64,000 nucleotides of DNA, from positions 2,046,001-2,110,000 of the forward strand of contig NZ_CP026652.1 of the NCBI RefSeq assembly GCF_002946835.1, in the 5' to 3' direction. The DNA is from Streptomyces dengpaensis. Lineage in GTDB: Bacteria > Actinomycetota > Actinomycetes > Streptomycetales > Streptomycetaceae. The notes beneath the pieces were generated by a model. The model made no database searches and was not told the DNA's origin. It was given only the letters and a program-made list of their open reading frames with translations. The position numbers and the translations under genes were made by a program. Positions 17,937 to 27,242 of the stretch are shown here, in pieces (the stretch's first letter is position 1; each line of letters opens with the position of its first letter).

Positions 17937-17970
17937 AAGTAAATACTTAACGAGATGGCAACGGTGCCAT
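17937..17970. promoter_or_regulatory. Two short inverted repeats upstream of xylF, candidate ROK operator
   Basis: In the 121-bp gap between the ROK gene stop and xylF there are two inverted repeats: AAGTAAATACTT (17937-17948) and ATGGCAACGGTGCCAT (17955-17970). The first resembles a sequence about 30-45 bases upstream of the ROK gene itself (around 19210-19230) when read on the minus strand. ROK repressors usually bind AT-rich inverted repeats, so autoregulation and xyl control by the neighbour are plausible, but unproven. Confidence 0.45.
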
Positions 17971-17977
17971 GCGTTCT

Positions 17978-19177
17978 CTAAGTGAAGACGGGCGTCGTTG
18001 TGGAAAGCGAGCCATCCAAAAGGGTCGAATCGCCCATCTCGCTGAGCGCGAGCGCGAGTGCCCCGAGGACCTCCGCACGGCCCCCGAGCGCCCCTGGCAG
18101 CACCGAGAGCTGGCGCGCGGCGCTGGGGATCGCGTAGCGGCCGACGGACTCCCTGATGGGCGCGAGAACCAGCTCCCCGGCCTCGGCGAGATCGCCGCCG
18201 AGGACCACCCGGCTGGGGTTCAGCAAATTGCAGAGGTTCGCGACGCCGCTGCCGATGTGACGGCCCACGTCGGCGATCACCCGGCGGCAGCCCGGATCGC
18301 CGTCCCGCGCCAGCCTGACCACGCCCTCCATGGTCAGATCGGTGCCGTGACTCGGCTGCAGGAGCGGCAGCACATAGCGCGCCGCCGTGAAGGTCTCCAG
18401 GCATCCCCGGTTGCCGCAACGACAGACCGGGCCGGACTCATCAAGGGTGATATGACCGATTTCTCCCGCTGTGCCGCCCGGGCCGCGGTAGATCTTGCCG
18501 TCGATCACCAGGCCCGCGCCGACACCGCTGGCGACCTTGATGTACGCCAGGTCCCTGACCCCGCGCCCGCTCCCCCAGACCATCTCGCCGAGCGCGCCGA
18601 GATTGGCGTCGTTGTCCACGTGCACGGGCACCCTGAGCCGCCCGCGGAGCTCCTCGGCGGGCTTCGCGCCGGTCCAGCCCGGCAGGATGGCGGTGGAGCC
18701 GAGGGTGCCCGACTCCACGTCGATCGGGGCCGGCACGCCGAGCCCCACGCCCGCGATCTTGGAACGGTCGACCCCGGTGGCCGCGATCAGGCGGCTGACC
18801 AGCACTTCCGCCCGGTCGAAGCCCTGCGCGGCGGAGGCGTCCACATCCAGCGGCTCGGCCTCCTCGGCCAGCACCTGGTGGGCGAGATTCCCGACCGCGA
18901 CGCGCAGATGCGTATGCCCGAAGTCGACGCCGATGACAATGCCGGCGTCACCGCTCAGGGACACACTGCGGGCCCGGCGGCCGCCCGCCGACGTGGGGGT
19001 GACCTCGACCGTCCCGCGGTCCTTGAGCTCCCGGACGATATTGGACACCGTCGCGGCGGACAGGCCCGTCGTCCTCGCGATCTCCGCCTGCGTGAGCGAA
19101 CCTGCAAGGCGCACCGCCCGAACGACGCGCTCCAGATTGGCTCGGTGCAGCGACGACTGCGACCCCGGAGTCTCCAC
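17978..19177 (-). CDS. rok7B7: ROK-family transcriptional regulator (Rok7B7-like)
   Basis: A 399-residue regulator. The N-terminal winged helix (residues about 15-75, 'SLTQAEIARTTGLSAATVSN') is followed by a sugar-kinase-like ROK domain with 'GVDFGHTHLRVAVGNL', 'GVPAPIDVESG', 'VHVDNDANLGALGEM' and the zinc motif CRCGNRGCLE. By position between xylFGH and ngcEFG it matches the S. coelicolor regulator Rok7B7 (recalled as SCO6008), reported to control xylFGH, carbon catabolite repression and antibiotic output. The GTG start has GGGAGG 6 nt upstream. DNA-binding activity should respond to a sugar ligand. Confidence 0.88.
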   Translation of the reverse strand: METPGSQSSLHRANLERVVRAVRLAGSLTQAEIARTTGLSAATVSNIVRELKDRGTVEVTPTSAGGRRARSVSLSGDAGIVIGVDFGHTHLRVAVGNLAHQVLAEEAEPLDVDASAAQGFDRAEVLVSRLIAATGVDRSKIAGVGLGVPAPIDVESGTLGSTAILPGWTGAKPAEELRGRLRVPVHVDNDANLGALGEMVWGSGRGVRDLAYIKVASGVGAGLVIDGKIYRGPGGTAGEIGHITLDESGPVCRCGNRGCLETFTAARYVLPLLQPSHGTDLTMEGVVRLARDGDPGCRRVIADVGRHIGSGVANLCNLLNPSRVVLGGDLAEAGELVLAPIRESVGRYAIPSAARQLSVLPGALGGRAEVLGALALALSEMGDSTLLDGSLSTTTPVFT

Positions 19178-19305
19178 GACGAACCTCCCGCGTACGAGGC
19201 CGCCACGATGAGGCCCCGCCTATGTCCAAGTAGTGAACTCTAAGCTGAGCTGTTTGGGTTGCCTCCCGTCAAGAGGTTGAGCTGGATCCGGCACGGATGG
19301 GCACA

Positions 19306-19436
19306 TGTGTACGGGCTGGGTCCCGCCTGCGTACGGACTCGGCCCCAGCCTGCGTACGGGCCCGGCCCCGGCCGCGGACCGGCCCGGCCCCCCGCCTGTG
19401 TACGGACCCCGCCCCGGCCGCGGACCGGGGCGGGTT
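19306..19436. repeat. Tandem array of about six 22-23 bp units
   Basis: Units start at 19306, 19328, 19351, 19374, 19397 and 19420. Four begin TGYGTACGG and two begin GCGGACCGG, each followed by a C/G-rich half ending GCC. The array lies between the end of the ngc operon and the start of the ROK gene. The last units fold into the terminator at 19408-19434. Confidence 0.8.
19408..19434 (-). terminator. Hairpin downstream of ngcG
   Basis: A 10-bp perfect stem CCCGCCCCGG / CCGGGGCGGG with a 7-nt loop begins 31 nt past the ngcG stop, built from two units of the 23-bp array. Confidence 0.6.
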
Positions 19437-19464
19437 CACACATCGACCGTTCGGCTACGGTCCG

Positions 19465-20385
19465 CTACTTCAGCGCACCCGCCGTCAGCCCCTGCACTAC
19501 CTGCCGCTGGAAGACGATGTACGCGGCCAGCACGGGGAGCATGGCCATCACCAGGCCCGCGAACAGGCCCGACCAGTCGCCCTTGTACCCCTGGCTGGTG
19601 GCCAGCTCGACGAGGCCCTGGGACAGCACCTTCTTGTCCGGGTCGGTGTTCAGCACGGTGGGGAGCATGTACTGGTTCCACTGGCCCAGGAAGTTGAAGA
19701 TGCCGACGCTGACCAGGCCCGGCTTGGCCATCGGCAGCATGATCTGGAAGAACGTCCTGGTGTGCGAGGCCCCGTCGACGAACGCCGCCTCGGCGATCGA
19801 GGTCGGCAGCGTCCTGAAGAACGAGGTCAGGAAGAACACCGTGAACGGCAGCGAGTAGGCGATGTAGACGAGGATCAGGCCCGGTAGCGTGTTCAGCAGC
19901 TGCATGTTGTTCAGCACATAGAACAGCGGCACCAGGGCGAGCATGATCGGGAAGCTCATTCCTCCGACGAAGAGGAAGTAGATGAACCGGTTGCCCGGGA
20001 AGTCGAAGCGGGCCAGGACGTAGGCCGCCATCGAGCCGAGCACGAGCGTACCGGCCAGTGAAAAGCCCACCACGATGAGCGTGTTGCCGAAGTAGTCGTT
20101 CATGTGCGCCTGGGACCACGCGCGCGACCAGTTCTCGAAGTGCAGCTTGTCCGGCAGCGACCAGGGTGAGCTGAAGATGGAGTTGTCGTCCTTGAAGGAC
20201 GTCATCACCGCCCAGAGCAGCGGCAGGACGACCATGATCGCCCAGATGACGAGGATGCCGTGCGAGAAGACGTTGAGGACACCTCCTTCGCCGTTCTTCG
20301 CCTTCTCGGGCGCGGCCTGCGTCTTCGTCACGCGGGGGTGGTCCTCGACCGGATCCGCGGGCGGCGGAGTGTCAGTGGTCTTCAT
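19465..20385 (-). CDS. ngcG: Sugar ABC transporter permease, MalG type (NgcG-like)
   Basis: A 306-residue inner membrane permease with six helices and the MalG-family EAA loop 'IAEAAFVDGASHTRTFFQIMLP', which docks the ATPase. The N-terminal 35 residues are a charged cytoplasmic tail. It forms a heterodimer with the NgcF-like partner. Its ATG shares one base with the ngcF stop (TGATG), so translation is coupled. The operon has no ATPase gene; as known for Streptomyces carbohydrate importers, the shared MsiK ATPase probably energises it. By synteny this is the N-acetylglucosamine/chitobiose importer. Confidence 0.85.
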   Translation of the reverse strand: MKTTDTPPPADPVEDHPRVTKTQAAPEKAKNGEGGVLNVFSHGILVIWAIMVVLPLLWAVMTSFKDDNSIFSSPWSLPDKLHFENWSRAWSQAHMNDYFGNTLIVVGFSLAGTLVLGSMAAYVLARFDFPGNRFIYFLFVGGMSFPIMLALVPLFYVLNNMQLLNTLPGLILVYIAYSLPFTVFFLTSFFRTLPTSIAEAAFVDGASHTRTFFQIMLPMAKPGLVSVGIFNFLGQWNQYMLPTVLNTDPDKKVLSQGLVELATSQGYKGDWSGLFAGLVMAMLPVLAAYIVFQRQVVQGLTAGALK

Positions 20386-21308
20386 CAGAACTCCAGCCGC
20401 TCGCGCCGCCCCAGCCGCATCACGATCGCCGCGAACAGCAGCGTGACGATGAGGAGAGCGACACCGATCGTCGTTGCGTAGGCGGCGTTCGCGTCGCGGA
20501 ACGCCGATTGGTACACGTACAGCGGTAGGACCGTGGTCGAATAGTCAGGACCGCCCGGGCCCACCGTCATGATCTGAACAGCGGCGAACGCCTCGGCACC
20601 CAGGGCCAGGATTCCCATGTAGACCCAACCCGACTGCACCGTGTCCCAGAGCAGCGGAAGGGTGATTCTGAAGAACGTGGTGAACCGGTTCGCGCCGTCG
20701 AGAAGCGCGGCTTCGTAGAAGTCCATGGGAATCGATGCCATTCCCGCGGAGAACAGCACGACGAAGAACCCGACCGTGCTCCACAGGAGCACGGCCATCA
20801 CGCACCAGAGGGCGAGATTCGGGTCACCCAGCCAGTCCGGCTGGACACTGCCGAGGCCGATGGCCGTCAACGTCCCGTTGAGCACACCGTCGTTGGGGTT
20901 GTACGCGAACCGGAAGAGCAGGGCGACGATCGCGATCGACAGCACCTGCGGAAAGAAATACGCGATTTTGTAGAAACCCGATCCCCGCACTCCGGTGATG
21001 GCGGCGCCCTTACGGCGCCGCCCACCGACATTGAGCATGAAGGCGAAGAAGAGCGCGAGGCCCAGCGTCACCAGCGGCAGCAGCAACGCGAACAGCAGGC
21101 TGTGCTGCAACGACTTCCAGAAGACGTCGTCGTCCAGCATTCTGGTGTAGTTCGCGAAACCGACCATCTTGAAGTCGGGGCTCAGGCCGGTCCAGTCCGT
21201 GAACGAGTAGTAGATCGCCTGGATGAACGGCCAGATCACGAAGACCGCGTACAACACCAAGGGGGTCACCAAGAACCCCCCGATGAACCGGTACTTGCCA
21301 TGCTGCAT
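20385..21308 (-). CDS. ngcF: Sugar ABC transporter permease, MalF type (NgcF-like)
   Basis: A 307-residue permease with six helices. The EAA loop 'DFYEAALLDGANRFTTFFRI' is the standard coupling helix. 'LYAVFVIWPFIQAIYYSFTDW' is the usual first transmembrane segment of MalF/LacF-type subunits. It lies between the binding protein (60-nt gap) and NgcG (1-nt overlap) in one minus-strand operon. Substrate assignment rests on order and similarity to the recalled S. coelicolor ngcEFG genes, not on residues visible here. Confidence 0.85.
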   Translation of the reverse strand: MQHGKYRFIGGFLVTPLVLYAVFVIWPFIQAIYYSFTDWTGLSPDFKMVGFANYTRMLDDDVFWKSLQHSLLFALLLPLVTLGLALFFAFMLNVGGRRRKGAAITGVRGSGFYKIAYFFPQVLSIAIVALLFRFAYNPNDGVLNGTLTAIGLGSVQPDWLGDPNLALWCVMAVLLWSTVGFFVVLFSAGMASIPMDFYEAALLDGANRFTTFFRITLPLLWDTVQSGWVYMGILALGAEAFAAVQIMTVGPGGPDYSTTVLPLYVYQSAFRDANAAYATTIGVALLIVTLLFAAIVMRLGRRERLEF

Positions 21309-21368
21309 GGTTACCGACCCCGATCGTTGCGCGGATGCCGCCGCTGGTGACGTGTGCGCAGCGCGCCG

Positions 21369-22820
21369 CTACTGGTGCTTGAAGTGCTTGATGGACTGGT
21401 CCTTGGCCGCCGCGTCCGCGTAGCCCTGGATCTTCTTGATGGCCTCGGCCGGGGTCAGACGCCCTGCCATCATCTCGCCGAGACCGGCGACACCGATCTG
21501 CTCCTTCTGGAGCTTCACGTACCAGTCCTGGAGACGCGGGTTCACCACGTTGTCGCCGGCCTTCTCCAGCGCCGCGACACCGGACTTGAGGCCCGGGGTC
21601 AGCTCGATGCCGTCGGTACCGCCGTTGAAGGCGCTCAGCGACTTCACCTGGCTGGTGAAGTTCTTCGACGAGGCCTCGCTGAGCATGATGCGCAGCTGCT
21701 CCATGCCGCCCGCGGGGTTGGCCGCCTTGGCCGGGACGATGAAGGGCTCGCCGCCGGAGGCCCAGATGGTGCCGAACGGCAGCTTGTCGGAGCTGTCGAG
21801 GCCCGTCGGGGCGCCGACGGCCAGATTGAAGTCCGACGGGATGACACTCGCGGACTCGTTCTCCACCCAGGAGCCGTTCGGGATGAACAGCGCCTCGCCC
21901 TTGGCCCAGGCGGTCTGCGACTGGATGTGGTCGATGCCCGGGGTGCCCTTGAGGATGTAACCCTTCTTGTAGAGCTCGTAGTACGCCTCGAAACCGGCCT
22001 TGACGGCCGGGTCCTTCCAGGCGTTCGGCTCCAGGTTGTCGATCTTGTCGAGAACCTCGCGGCCGCCGATCTTGGCGATGAAGGGGTAGAGCGAGAACGG
22101 CAGGTAGTACGGGTGCTTGCCCGCGTACGTCCAGCCGGCGATGCCCTTCTTCTTCGCCTTCGCACACAGTGCGAGCATGGCGTCCCAGTCCTCGGGGTAC
22201 GTCGAGTCGAGCTTCTCGAGGGCCGTCTGCGAGTACCAGACCCCGTAGACCGTGTACGCGTAGTACATGATCCAGACCGGGTCGCCGTCGAACTGGCCCA
22301 TCTCGACGATGCCGGGGCGCAGCGTGTCCCGGACCTTCTTCGCCGGGTCGTCGATGGACGGGGCGTCGAGCAGCGGCGTCAGATCGGTGAGCTGCTTCTT
22401 GCCGACGAGCACACCCATGTCCATCTGCTCGGCGCCTGAGTTGTCGATCAGGTCCGGAGGGGTACCGCCGTTGAACTTGGGCTGCAGCTCGGACTGGATC
22501 TTCTGGGTCTTGTGGAAATCGATCTTGACCTTCGGATACGCCTTCTTGTACTCGGCGTTGGCGTCCGTCGCGTATTTCGTACCGAAACCGCCGTCGAAGA
22601 TGACGACGGAGAGTGCGGCCGTCTCGTTGACGCCCAGCGGATTCTTCGTCGTCTTCTTGCCGGTCTTGGCCTTGTCGTCCGAACCGCTGTCACTGCTGGC
22701 ACAGGCGGAGAGGAAGCCCATCGTCGGTGCGGCGATCAGGCCGAGTGCGGCCGACCGCTTGATCAGATCGCGCCGTCCGACGCCTTCGGGCTTGCTGTTC
22801 TCGGCGGAAGTGGATCCCAT
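21369..22820 (-). CDS. ngcE: Extracellular sugar-binding lipoprotein (NgcE-like)
   Basis: A 483-residue solute-binding protein. The N-terminus carries a twin-arginine-like motif (GRRDLIKRS, residues 15-23) and then a lipobox LSAC with Cys40, suggesting a Tat-exported lipoprotein. The mature part has cluster B (type 2 fold) binding-protein features such as 'AAPTMGFLSAC' then a Ser/Lys-rich linker, 'PPDLIDNSGAEQMDMGVLVG' and 'KGEALFIPNGSWVENE'. NgcE homologues bind N-acetylglucosamine and chitobiose. I use ATG 22820, with GAGGA 7 nt upstream, over the TTG at 22826. Confidence 0.88.
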   Translation of the reverse strand: MGSTSAENSKPEGVGRRDLIKRSAALGLIAAPTMGFLSACASSDSGSDDKAKTGKKTTKNPLGVNETAALSVVIFDGGFGTKYATDANAEYKKAYPKVKIDFHKTQKIQSELQPKFNGGTPPDLIDNSGAEQMDMGVLVGKKQLTDLTPLLDAPSIDDPAKKVRDTLRPGIVEMGQFDGDPVWIMYYAYTVYGVWYSQTALEKLDSTYPEDWDAMLALCAKAKKKGIAGWTYAGKHPYYLPFSLYPFIAKIGGREVLDKIDNLEPNAWKDPAVKAGFEAYYELYKKGYILKGTPGIDHIQSQTAWAKGEALFIPNGSWVENESASVIPSDFNLAVGAPTGLDSSDKLPFGTIWASGGEPFIVPAKAANPAGGMEQLRIMLSEASSKNFTSQVKSLSAFNGGTDGIELTPGLKSGVAALEKAGDNVVNPRLQDWYVKLQKEQIGVAGLGEMMAGRLTPAEAIKKIQGYADAAAKDQSIKHFKHQ

Positions 22821-23019
22821 GCTCAAGTCCTCGCCTTCTCCAGGACTCAGGCGGTGAACCGGATCCTCCCCGGCACCGCGGTTAGGTCAAGCTGGGGTCG
22901 TGCGTGGGGGATTCAGCGGGACGACGCGACGGCAGGTCTCTGTGTCACGGTCCGCCACCTCCCGAATTCCCCCTGGACGTTGCCTGTCCACGACCGCCGA
23001 ACGGCGGGGGCGGACGCCG

Positions 23020-23035
23020 ACAGGTATAGTCCACT
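23020..23035. promoter_or_regulatory. Candidate DasR-type operator (dre-like) between ngcE and the GH92 gene
   Basis: ACAGGTATAGTCCACT matches the recalled dre consensus AGTGGTCTAGACCACT at 12 of 16 positions. DasR is the GntR regulator of GlcNAc uptake in Streptomyces. The site is about 200 bp upstream of ngcE in the 497-bp divergent gap, which holds no gene that I can see. TATAGT within it could instead be a -10 element for plus-strand transcription. Confidence 0.3.
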
Positions 23036-23270
23036 TCCCGCCAACGGAGCAAGATCGAATGCAGGTTTGGCCGTTGGTCTTTTCCGAGTTGAGACCTCGC
23101 GGAAATGTGCGGGCTCCGCACCTTGCCCCAGCGAAGATCGACAGGGTGTCAGCCTCCCCCGATGAACGCGATGCCCAGTTCGTCGCACGGTAGTTACCCC
23201 GGACGCCACATCCAACGCCCTTGACATCACTGACAACTTGGCTCCCAAATGGTCCTTGCGCAGCGCAGTT

Positions 23271-23282
23271 GACAACGTTGTC
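23271..23282. promoter_or_regulatory. Perfect 12-bp palindrome upstream of the GH92 gene, LacI-type operator candidate
   Basis: GACAACGTTGTC is a perfect palindrome with the central CG typical of LacI-family sites, ending 35 bp before the start codon. A related half-site TGACAACTTG lies about 40 bp upstream (23231-23240). No LacI-family regulator gene is in the window. Confidence 0.5.
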
Positions 23283-23317
23283 CGGTGCACGCGAGTGGAC
23301 AGGGAGGGTGCTAGCGG

Positions 23318-26300
23318 ATGCAGCACAGAGCCAGGTACAGACGGAGTTCCACGGCTAGATGGGGTTCCTCGACGGCAATGGGGGTGGCAGCGCTCTCCCT
23401 CGTCGTGGCCTCGCAGGGTGTGGCGGTCGCCCTGCCCGGCCAACCGGCCGCTGCCGACCGGGAGTTCGCCTCCTCCTTCGAATCCGGCGATCCAGCGCCG
23501 GACTGGCTGAACACGGTCGATACAGAACCTGACGGAACGAAACGAGCGTCCGGCGTCGACGGCGGCTACAGCTCCGGCATCCCCGGCAACGTCACCGACC
23601 ATGTCACCGACGTCCGCGCGAGCGGCGAGCACACCGGCGCCGGCGAGGTGAAGGAGAACCTCGTCGACGGCGAGCCGGGCACCAAGTGGCTGACCTTCGC
23701 GCCCACCGGCTGGGTAGAGTTCGACCTGGACGCCCCGGTCAAGGTGGTGACGTACGCGCTCACTTCGGCCAACGACCACGACGAGCGCGACCCCAAGGAC
23801 TGGACCCTCCAGGGCTCCACCGACGGCAAGGACTGGAAGACCCTCGACACCCGCGCGGGTGAATCCTTCGGCGAGCGGTTCCAGACGAAGTCGTACGACA
23901 TCGCGAGCCCCGTCGAGTACCAGCACTTCCGGCTCGATGTCACCCAGAACAACGGCGGAGGCGGCATTCTGCAGCTCGCCGACGTCCAGTTCTCGACGGG
24001 CCAGGGCGACGATCCGGCCCCCAAGGACATGCTCTCGCTGGTGGACCGCGGCCCGAGCGGCTCTCCCACCGCGAAGGCGGGCGCGGGCTTCACCGGCAAG
24101 CGTGCCCTGCGCTACGCCGGTACCCACAAGCCGGACGGCCGGGCGTACTCGTACAACAAGGTCTTCGACGTGAACGTGCCCGTCGGGCGCGACACCGAAC
24201 TGTCGTACCGGGTCTTCCCGTCGATGGCGGACCGCGACCGGGACTACGACGCCACGAACGTGGCCGTGGACCTGGTCTTCACGGACGGCACCTATCTGAG
24301 TGACCTCAACGCCACCGACCAGCATGGCTTCAGGCTCACCCCGCAGGGGCAGGGCGCGGCCAAGGTGCTGTACGTCAACCAGTGGAACAACGTGACCTCG
24401 CGGATCGGTTCGGTCGCGGCGGGCAGGACGGTGGACCGGATCCTGGTCGCGTACGACTCCCCGAAGGGGCCGGCGAAGTTCCGCGGCTGGCTGGACGACG
24501 TCGCGCTGCGGGTGAAGCAGCCGGAGAAGCCCAAGGCGCATCTGTCCGACTATGCGCTGACGACGCGCGGCACCAACTCCAGCGGCGGCTTCTCGCGCGG
24601 CAACAACTTCCCGGCGACGGCCGTCCCGCACGGCTTCAACTTCTGGACGCCGGTGACCAACGCGGGCTCGCTGAGCTGGCTCTACGACTACGCACGTGCG
24701 AACAACTCCGACAATCTGCCGACGATCCAGGCGTTCAGCGCAAGCCATGAGCCCAGCCCCTGGATGGGTGACCGGCAGACCTTCCAGGTGATGCCGTCGG
24801 CCGCGTCCGGCACCCCGGACACCGGCCGCACGGCCCGCGCGCTCGCGTTCCGGCACGAGAAGGAGACCGCGCGCCCGTACTACTACGGGGTGACCTTCGA
24901 GAACGGCCTCAAGGCAGAGATGGCCCCCACGGACCACGCGGCGGTGATGCGCTTCACCTATCCCGGTGACGACGCGAGCGTGCTCTTCGACAACGTGACC
25001 GACCAGGCGGGGCTGACGCTCGACAAGGAGAAGGGGATCGTCACGGGCTACTCGGACGTGAAGTCCGGCCTGTCGACGGGGGCCACCCGGCTCTTCGTGT
25101 ACGGGGTCTTCGACGCGAAGGTGACGGAAGGGGACGCCAGCGGGGTCAAGGGCTATCTGCGGTTCGACCCTTCGGACGACCGCACGGTCACCCTGCGCCT
25201 CGCCACCTCCCTCATCAGCATCGACCAGGCCAAGGACAACCTCCGCCAGGAGATCCCCGACGGCACGTCCTTCGGGGAGGTCAAGGCGCGGGCACAGCAG
25301 CAGTGGGACAAGGTGCTCGGCAAGGTCGAGGTCGAGGGCGCGACGCCGGACCAGCTGACGACGCTGTACTCCAGCCTGTACCGGCTGTATCTGTACCCCA
25401 ACTCGGGCTTCGAGAAGGTCGGTTCGAAGTACCAGTACGCGTCGCCGTTCTCGCCGATGCCGGGTCCGGACACCCCCACCCACACCGGCGCGAAGATCGT
25501 CGAGGGCAAGGTGTACGTCAACAACGGCTTCTGGGACACCTATCGGACGACCTGGCCGGCGTACTCCTTCCTGACCCCCCGTCAGGCAGGCGAGATGGTC
25601 GACGGGTTCGTTCAGCAGTACAAGGACGGCGGCTGGACCTCGCGCTGGTCCTCGCCGGGGTACGCGGACCTGATGACCGGCACCTCGTCGGACGTGGCCT
25701 TCGCGGACGCGTACGTCAAGGGCGTGGACTTCGACGCGAAGTCGGCGTACGACGCGGCCCTGAAGAACGCGACGGTCGTCCCGCCGACGTCGGGCGTGGG
25801 CCGCAAGGGCATGACGACTTCCCCCTTCCTCGGCTACACGAGCACCGACACGCACGAGGGCCTGTCGTGGGCGCTGGAGGGCTACCTCAACGACTACGGC
25901 ATCGCGAGGATGGGCCAGGCCCTCTACAAGAAGACCGGCGAGAAGCACTACAAGGAGGAGTCCTCGTACTTCCTCAACCGGGCCCAGGAATACGTGCGCC
26001 TCTTCGACGCGAAGGCCGGCTTCTTCCAGGGCCGCGACGAGAAGGGCGGCTGGCGGGTCGAGTCGTCCACGTACGACCCGCGCGTGTGGGGCTACGACTA
26101 CACGGAGACGAACGGCTGGGGGTACGCGTTCACCGCGCCGCAGGACTCCCGCGGCCTGGCGAACCTGTACGGCGGCCGCGACGGACTCGCGGAGAAGCTC
26201 GACAGGTACTTCGCGACGCCCGAGACGGCCTCGCCGGAGTTCGTGGGCTCGTACGGCGGGGTCATCCATGAGATGACCGAGGCCCGTGACGTACGGATGG

Positions 26301-27139
26301 GCATGTACGGGCACTCCAACCAGGTGGCGCACCACGTGAATTACATGTACGACGCCGCCGGACAGCCCTGGAAGACGCAGAAGAACGTCCGCGAGGTCCT
26401 CTCCCGCCTCTACACCGGCAGTGAGATCGGGCAGGGCTACCACGGCGACGAGGACAACGGCGAGCAGTCGGCCTGGTTCCTCTTCTCCTCGCTCGGCTTC
26501 TACCCGCTGGTGATGGGCAGCGGCGAATACGCCGTCGGCTCGCCGCTGTTCACCAAGGCCACGGTCCATCTGGAGAACGGTGAGGACCTGGTCGTCAAGG
26601 CTCCCAAGAACAGCGCGAAGAACGTGTACGTGCGGGGCCTGAAGGTCAACGGCAAGACGTGGACCTCGACGTCGCTCCCCCACTCGCTCATCTCCCGGGG
26701 CGGCGTCCTGGAGTTCGACATGAGCTCCAAGCCGTCCTCGTGGGGCTCGGGCAGGAACGCGGCGCCCGTGTCGATCACGCAGGACGACAAGGTGCCCTCG
26801 CCGCGCGCGGACGCCCTCAAGGGGGAGGGCGCGCTCTTCGACAACACCTCGGCGACGGACGCTGCGGTCACGTCCGTGGATCTGCCGACGTCCGCGTCCG
26901 CCAAGGGGGTTCAGTACACCCTGACCTCCTCGGACCGCGCCAAGGCCCCGGCCGGATGGGTCCTCCAGGGCTCGTCCGACGGCAGCAAGTGGACCGACCT
27001 GGACCGGCGCTCCGGCGAGTCCTTCGCCTGGGACAAGCAGACCCGGGCGTTCACGGTCGCGGACCCGGGCTCGTACGCGCACTACCGCCTGGTCCTCGAC
27101 GGTGAGGCGAGGCTCGCGGAGGTGGAGCTGCTGGCCTGA
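23318..27139 (+). CDS. Secreted GH92 alpha-1,2-mannosidase with carbohydrate-binding F5/8-type domains
   Basis: A 1273-residue secreted enzyme. Signal peptide about 1-46. A F5/8 type C (discoidin) domain at about 80-230 contains 'WVEFDLDAPVKVVTYALTSA'. The GH92 core, about 410-1130, has 'PHGFNFWTPVTNAGSLSWLY', 'AFSASHEPSPWMGDR', the Ca-linked acidic stretch 'YHGDEDNGEQSAWF' and 'GFYPLVMGSGEYAVGSPLF'. A second, partial discoidin-like domain ends the protein. GH92 enzymes remove alpha-mannose by inversion with Ca. The start has GGGAGG 10 nt upstream. It is divergent from ngcEFG, which fits a role in glycan foraging. Confidence 0.93.
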   Translation: MQHRARYRRSSTARWGSSTAMGVAALSLVVASQGVAVALPGQPAAADREFASSFESGDPAPDWLNTVDTEPDGTKRASGVDGGYSSGIPGNVTDHVTDVRASGEHTGAGEVKENLVDGEPGTKWLTFAPTGWVEFDLDAPVKVVTYALTSANDHDERDPKDWTLQGSTDGKDWKTLDTRAGESFGERFQTKSYDIASPVEYQHFRLDVTQNNGGGGILQLADVQFSTGQGDDPAPKDMLSLVDRGPSGSPTAKAGAGFTGKRALRYAGTHKPDGRAYSYNKVFDVNVPVGRDTELSYRVFPSMADRDRDYDATNVAVDLVFTDGTYLSDLNATDQHGFRLTPQGQGAAKVLYVNQWNNVTSRIGSVAAGRTVDRILVAYDSPKGPAKFRGWLDDVALRVKQPEKPKAHLSDYALTTRGTNSSGGFSRGNNFPATAVPHGFNFWTPVTNAGSLSWLYDYARANNSDNLPTIQAFSASHEPSPWMGDRQTFQVMPSAASGTPDTGRTARALAFRHEKETARPYYYGVTFENGLKAEMAPTDHAAVMRFTYPGDDASVLFDNVTDQAGLTLDKEKGIVTGYSDVKSGLSTGATRLFVYGVFDAKVTEGDASGVKGYLRFDPSDDRTVTLRLATSLISIDQAKDNLRQEIPDGTSFGEVKARAQQQWDKVLGKVEVEGATPDQLTTLYSSLYRLYLYPNSGFEKVGSKYQYASPFSPMPGPDTPTHTGAKIVEGKVYVNNGFWDTYRTTWPAYSFLTPRQAGEMVDGFVQQYKDGGWTSRWSSPGYADLMTGTSSDVAFADAYVKGVDFDAKSAYDAALKNATVVPPTSGVGRKGMTTSPFLGYTSTDTHEGLSWALEGYLNDYGIARMGQALYKKTGEKHYKEESSYFLNRAQEYVRLFDAKAGFFQGRDEKGGWRVESSTYDPRVWGYDYTETNGWGYAFTAPQDSRGLANLYGGRDGLAEKLDRYFATPETASPEFVGSYGGVIHEMTEARDVRMGMYGHSNQVAHHVNYMYDAAGQPWKTQKNVREVLSRLYTGSEIGQGYHGDEDNGEQSAWFLFSSLGFYPLVMGSGEYAVGSPLFTKATVHLENGEDLVVKAPKNSAKNVYVRGLKVNGKTWTSTSLPHSLISRGGVLEFDMSSKPSSWGSGRNAAPVSITQDDKVPSPRADALKGEGALFDNTSATDAAVTSVDLPTSASAKGVQYTLTSSDRAKAPAGWVLQGSSDGSKWTDLDRRSGESFAWDKQTRAFTVADPGSYAHYRLVLDGEARLAEVELLA

Positions 27140-27160
27140 CAGACTCCCCCCACAGGAGAG

Positions 27161-27192
27161 GGGCGGGCCCGGAGGAGACTCCGGGCCCGCCT
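27161..27192 (+). terminator. Hairpin terminator after the GH92 gene
   Basis: GGCGGGCCCGGAG pairs with CTCCGGGCCCGCC-type sequence: 12-13 bp stem (27162-27174 / 27179-27191) with a 4-nt loop, followed by TTGCGTT. It starts 22 nt after the stop. Confidence 0.85.
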
Positions 27193-27242
27193 TGCGTTCG
27201 TGGGTGGGGCAGCCGGCCAGCGGATCCGGTGCCGGCGATGGC

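Noticed and set aside
19306..19436. CRISPR-like array
   Set aside because: Units abut directly without unique spacers and no cas gene is nearby; it is a simple tandem repeat.
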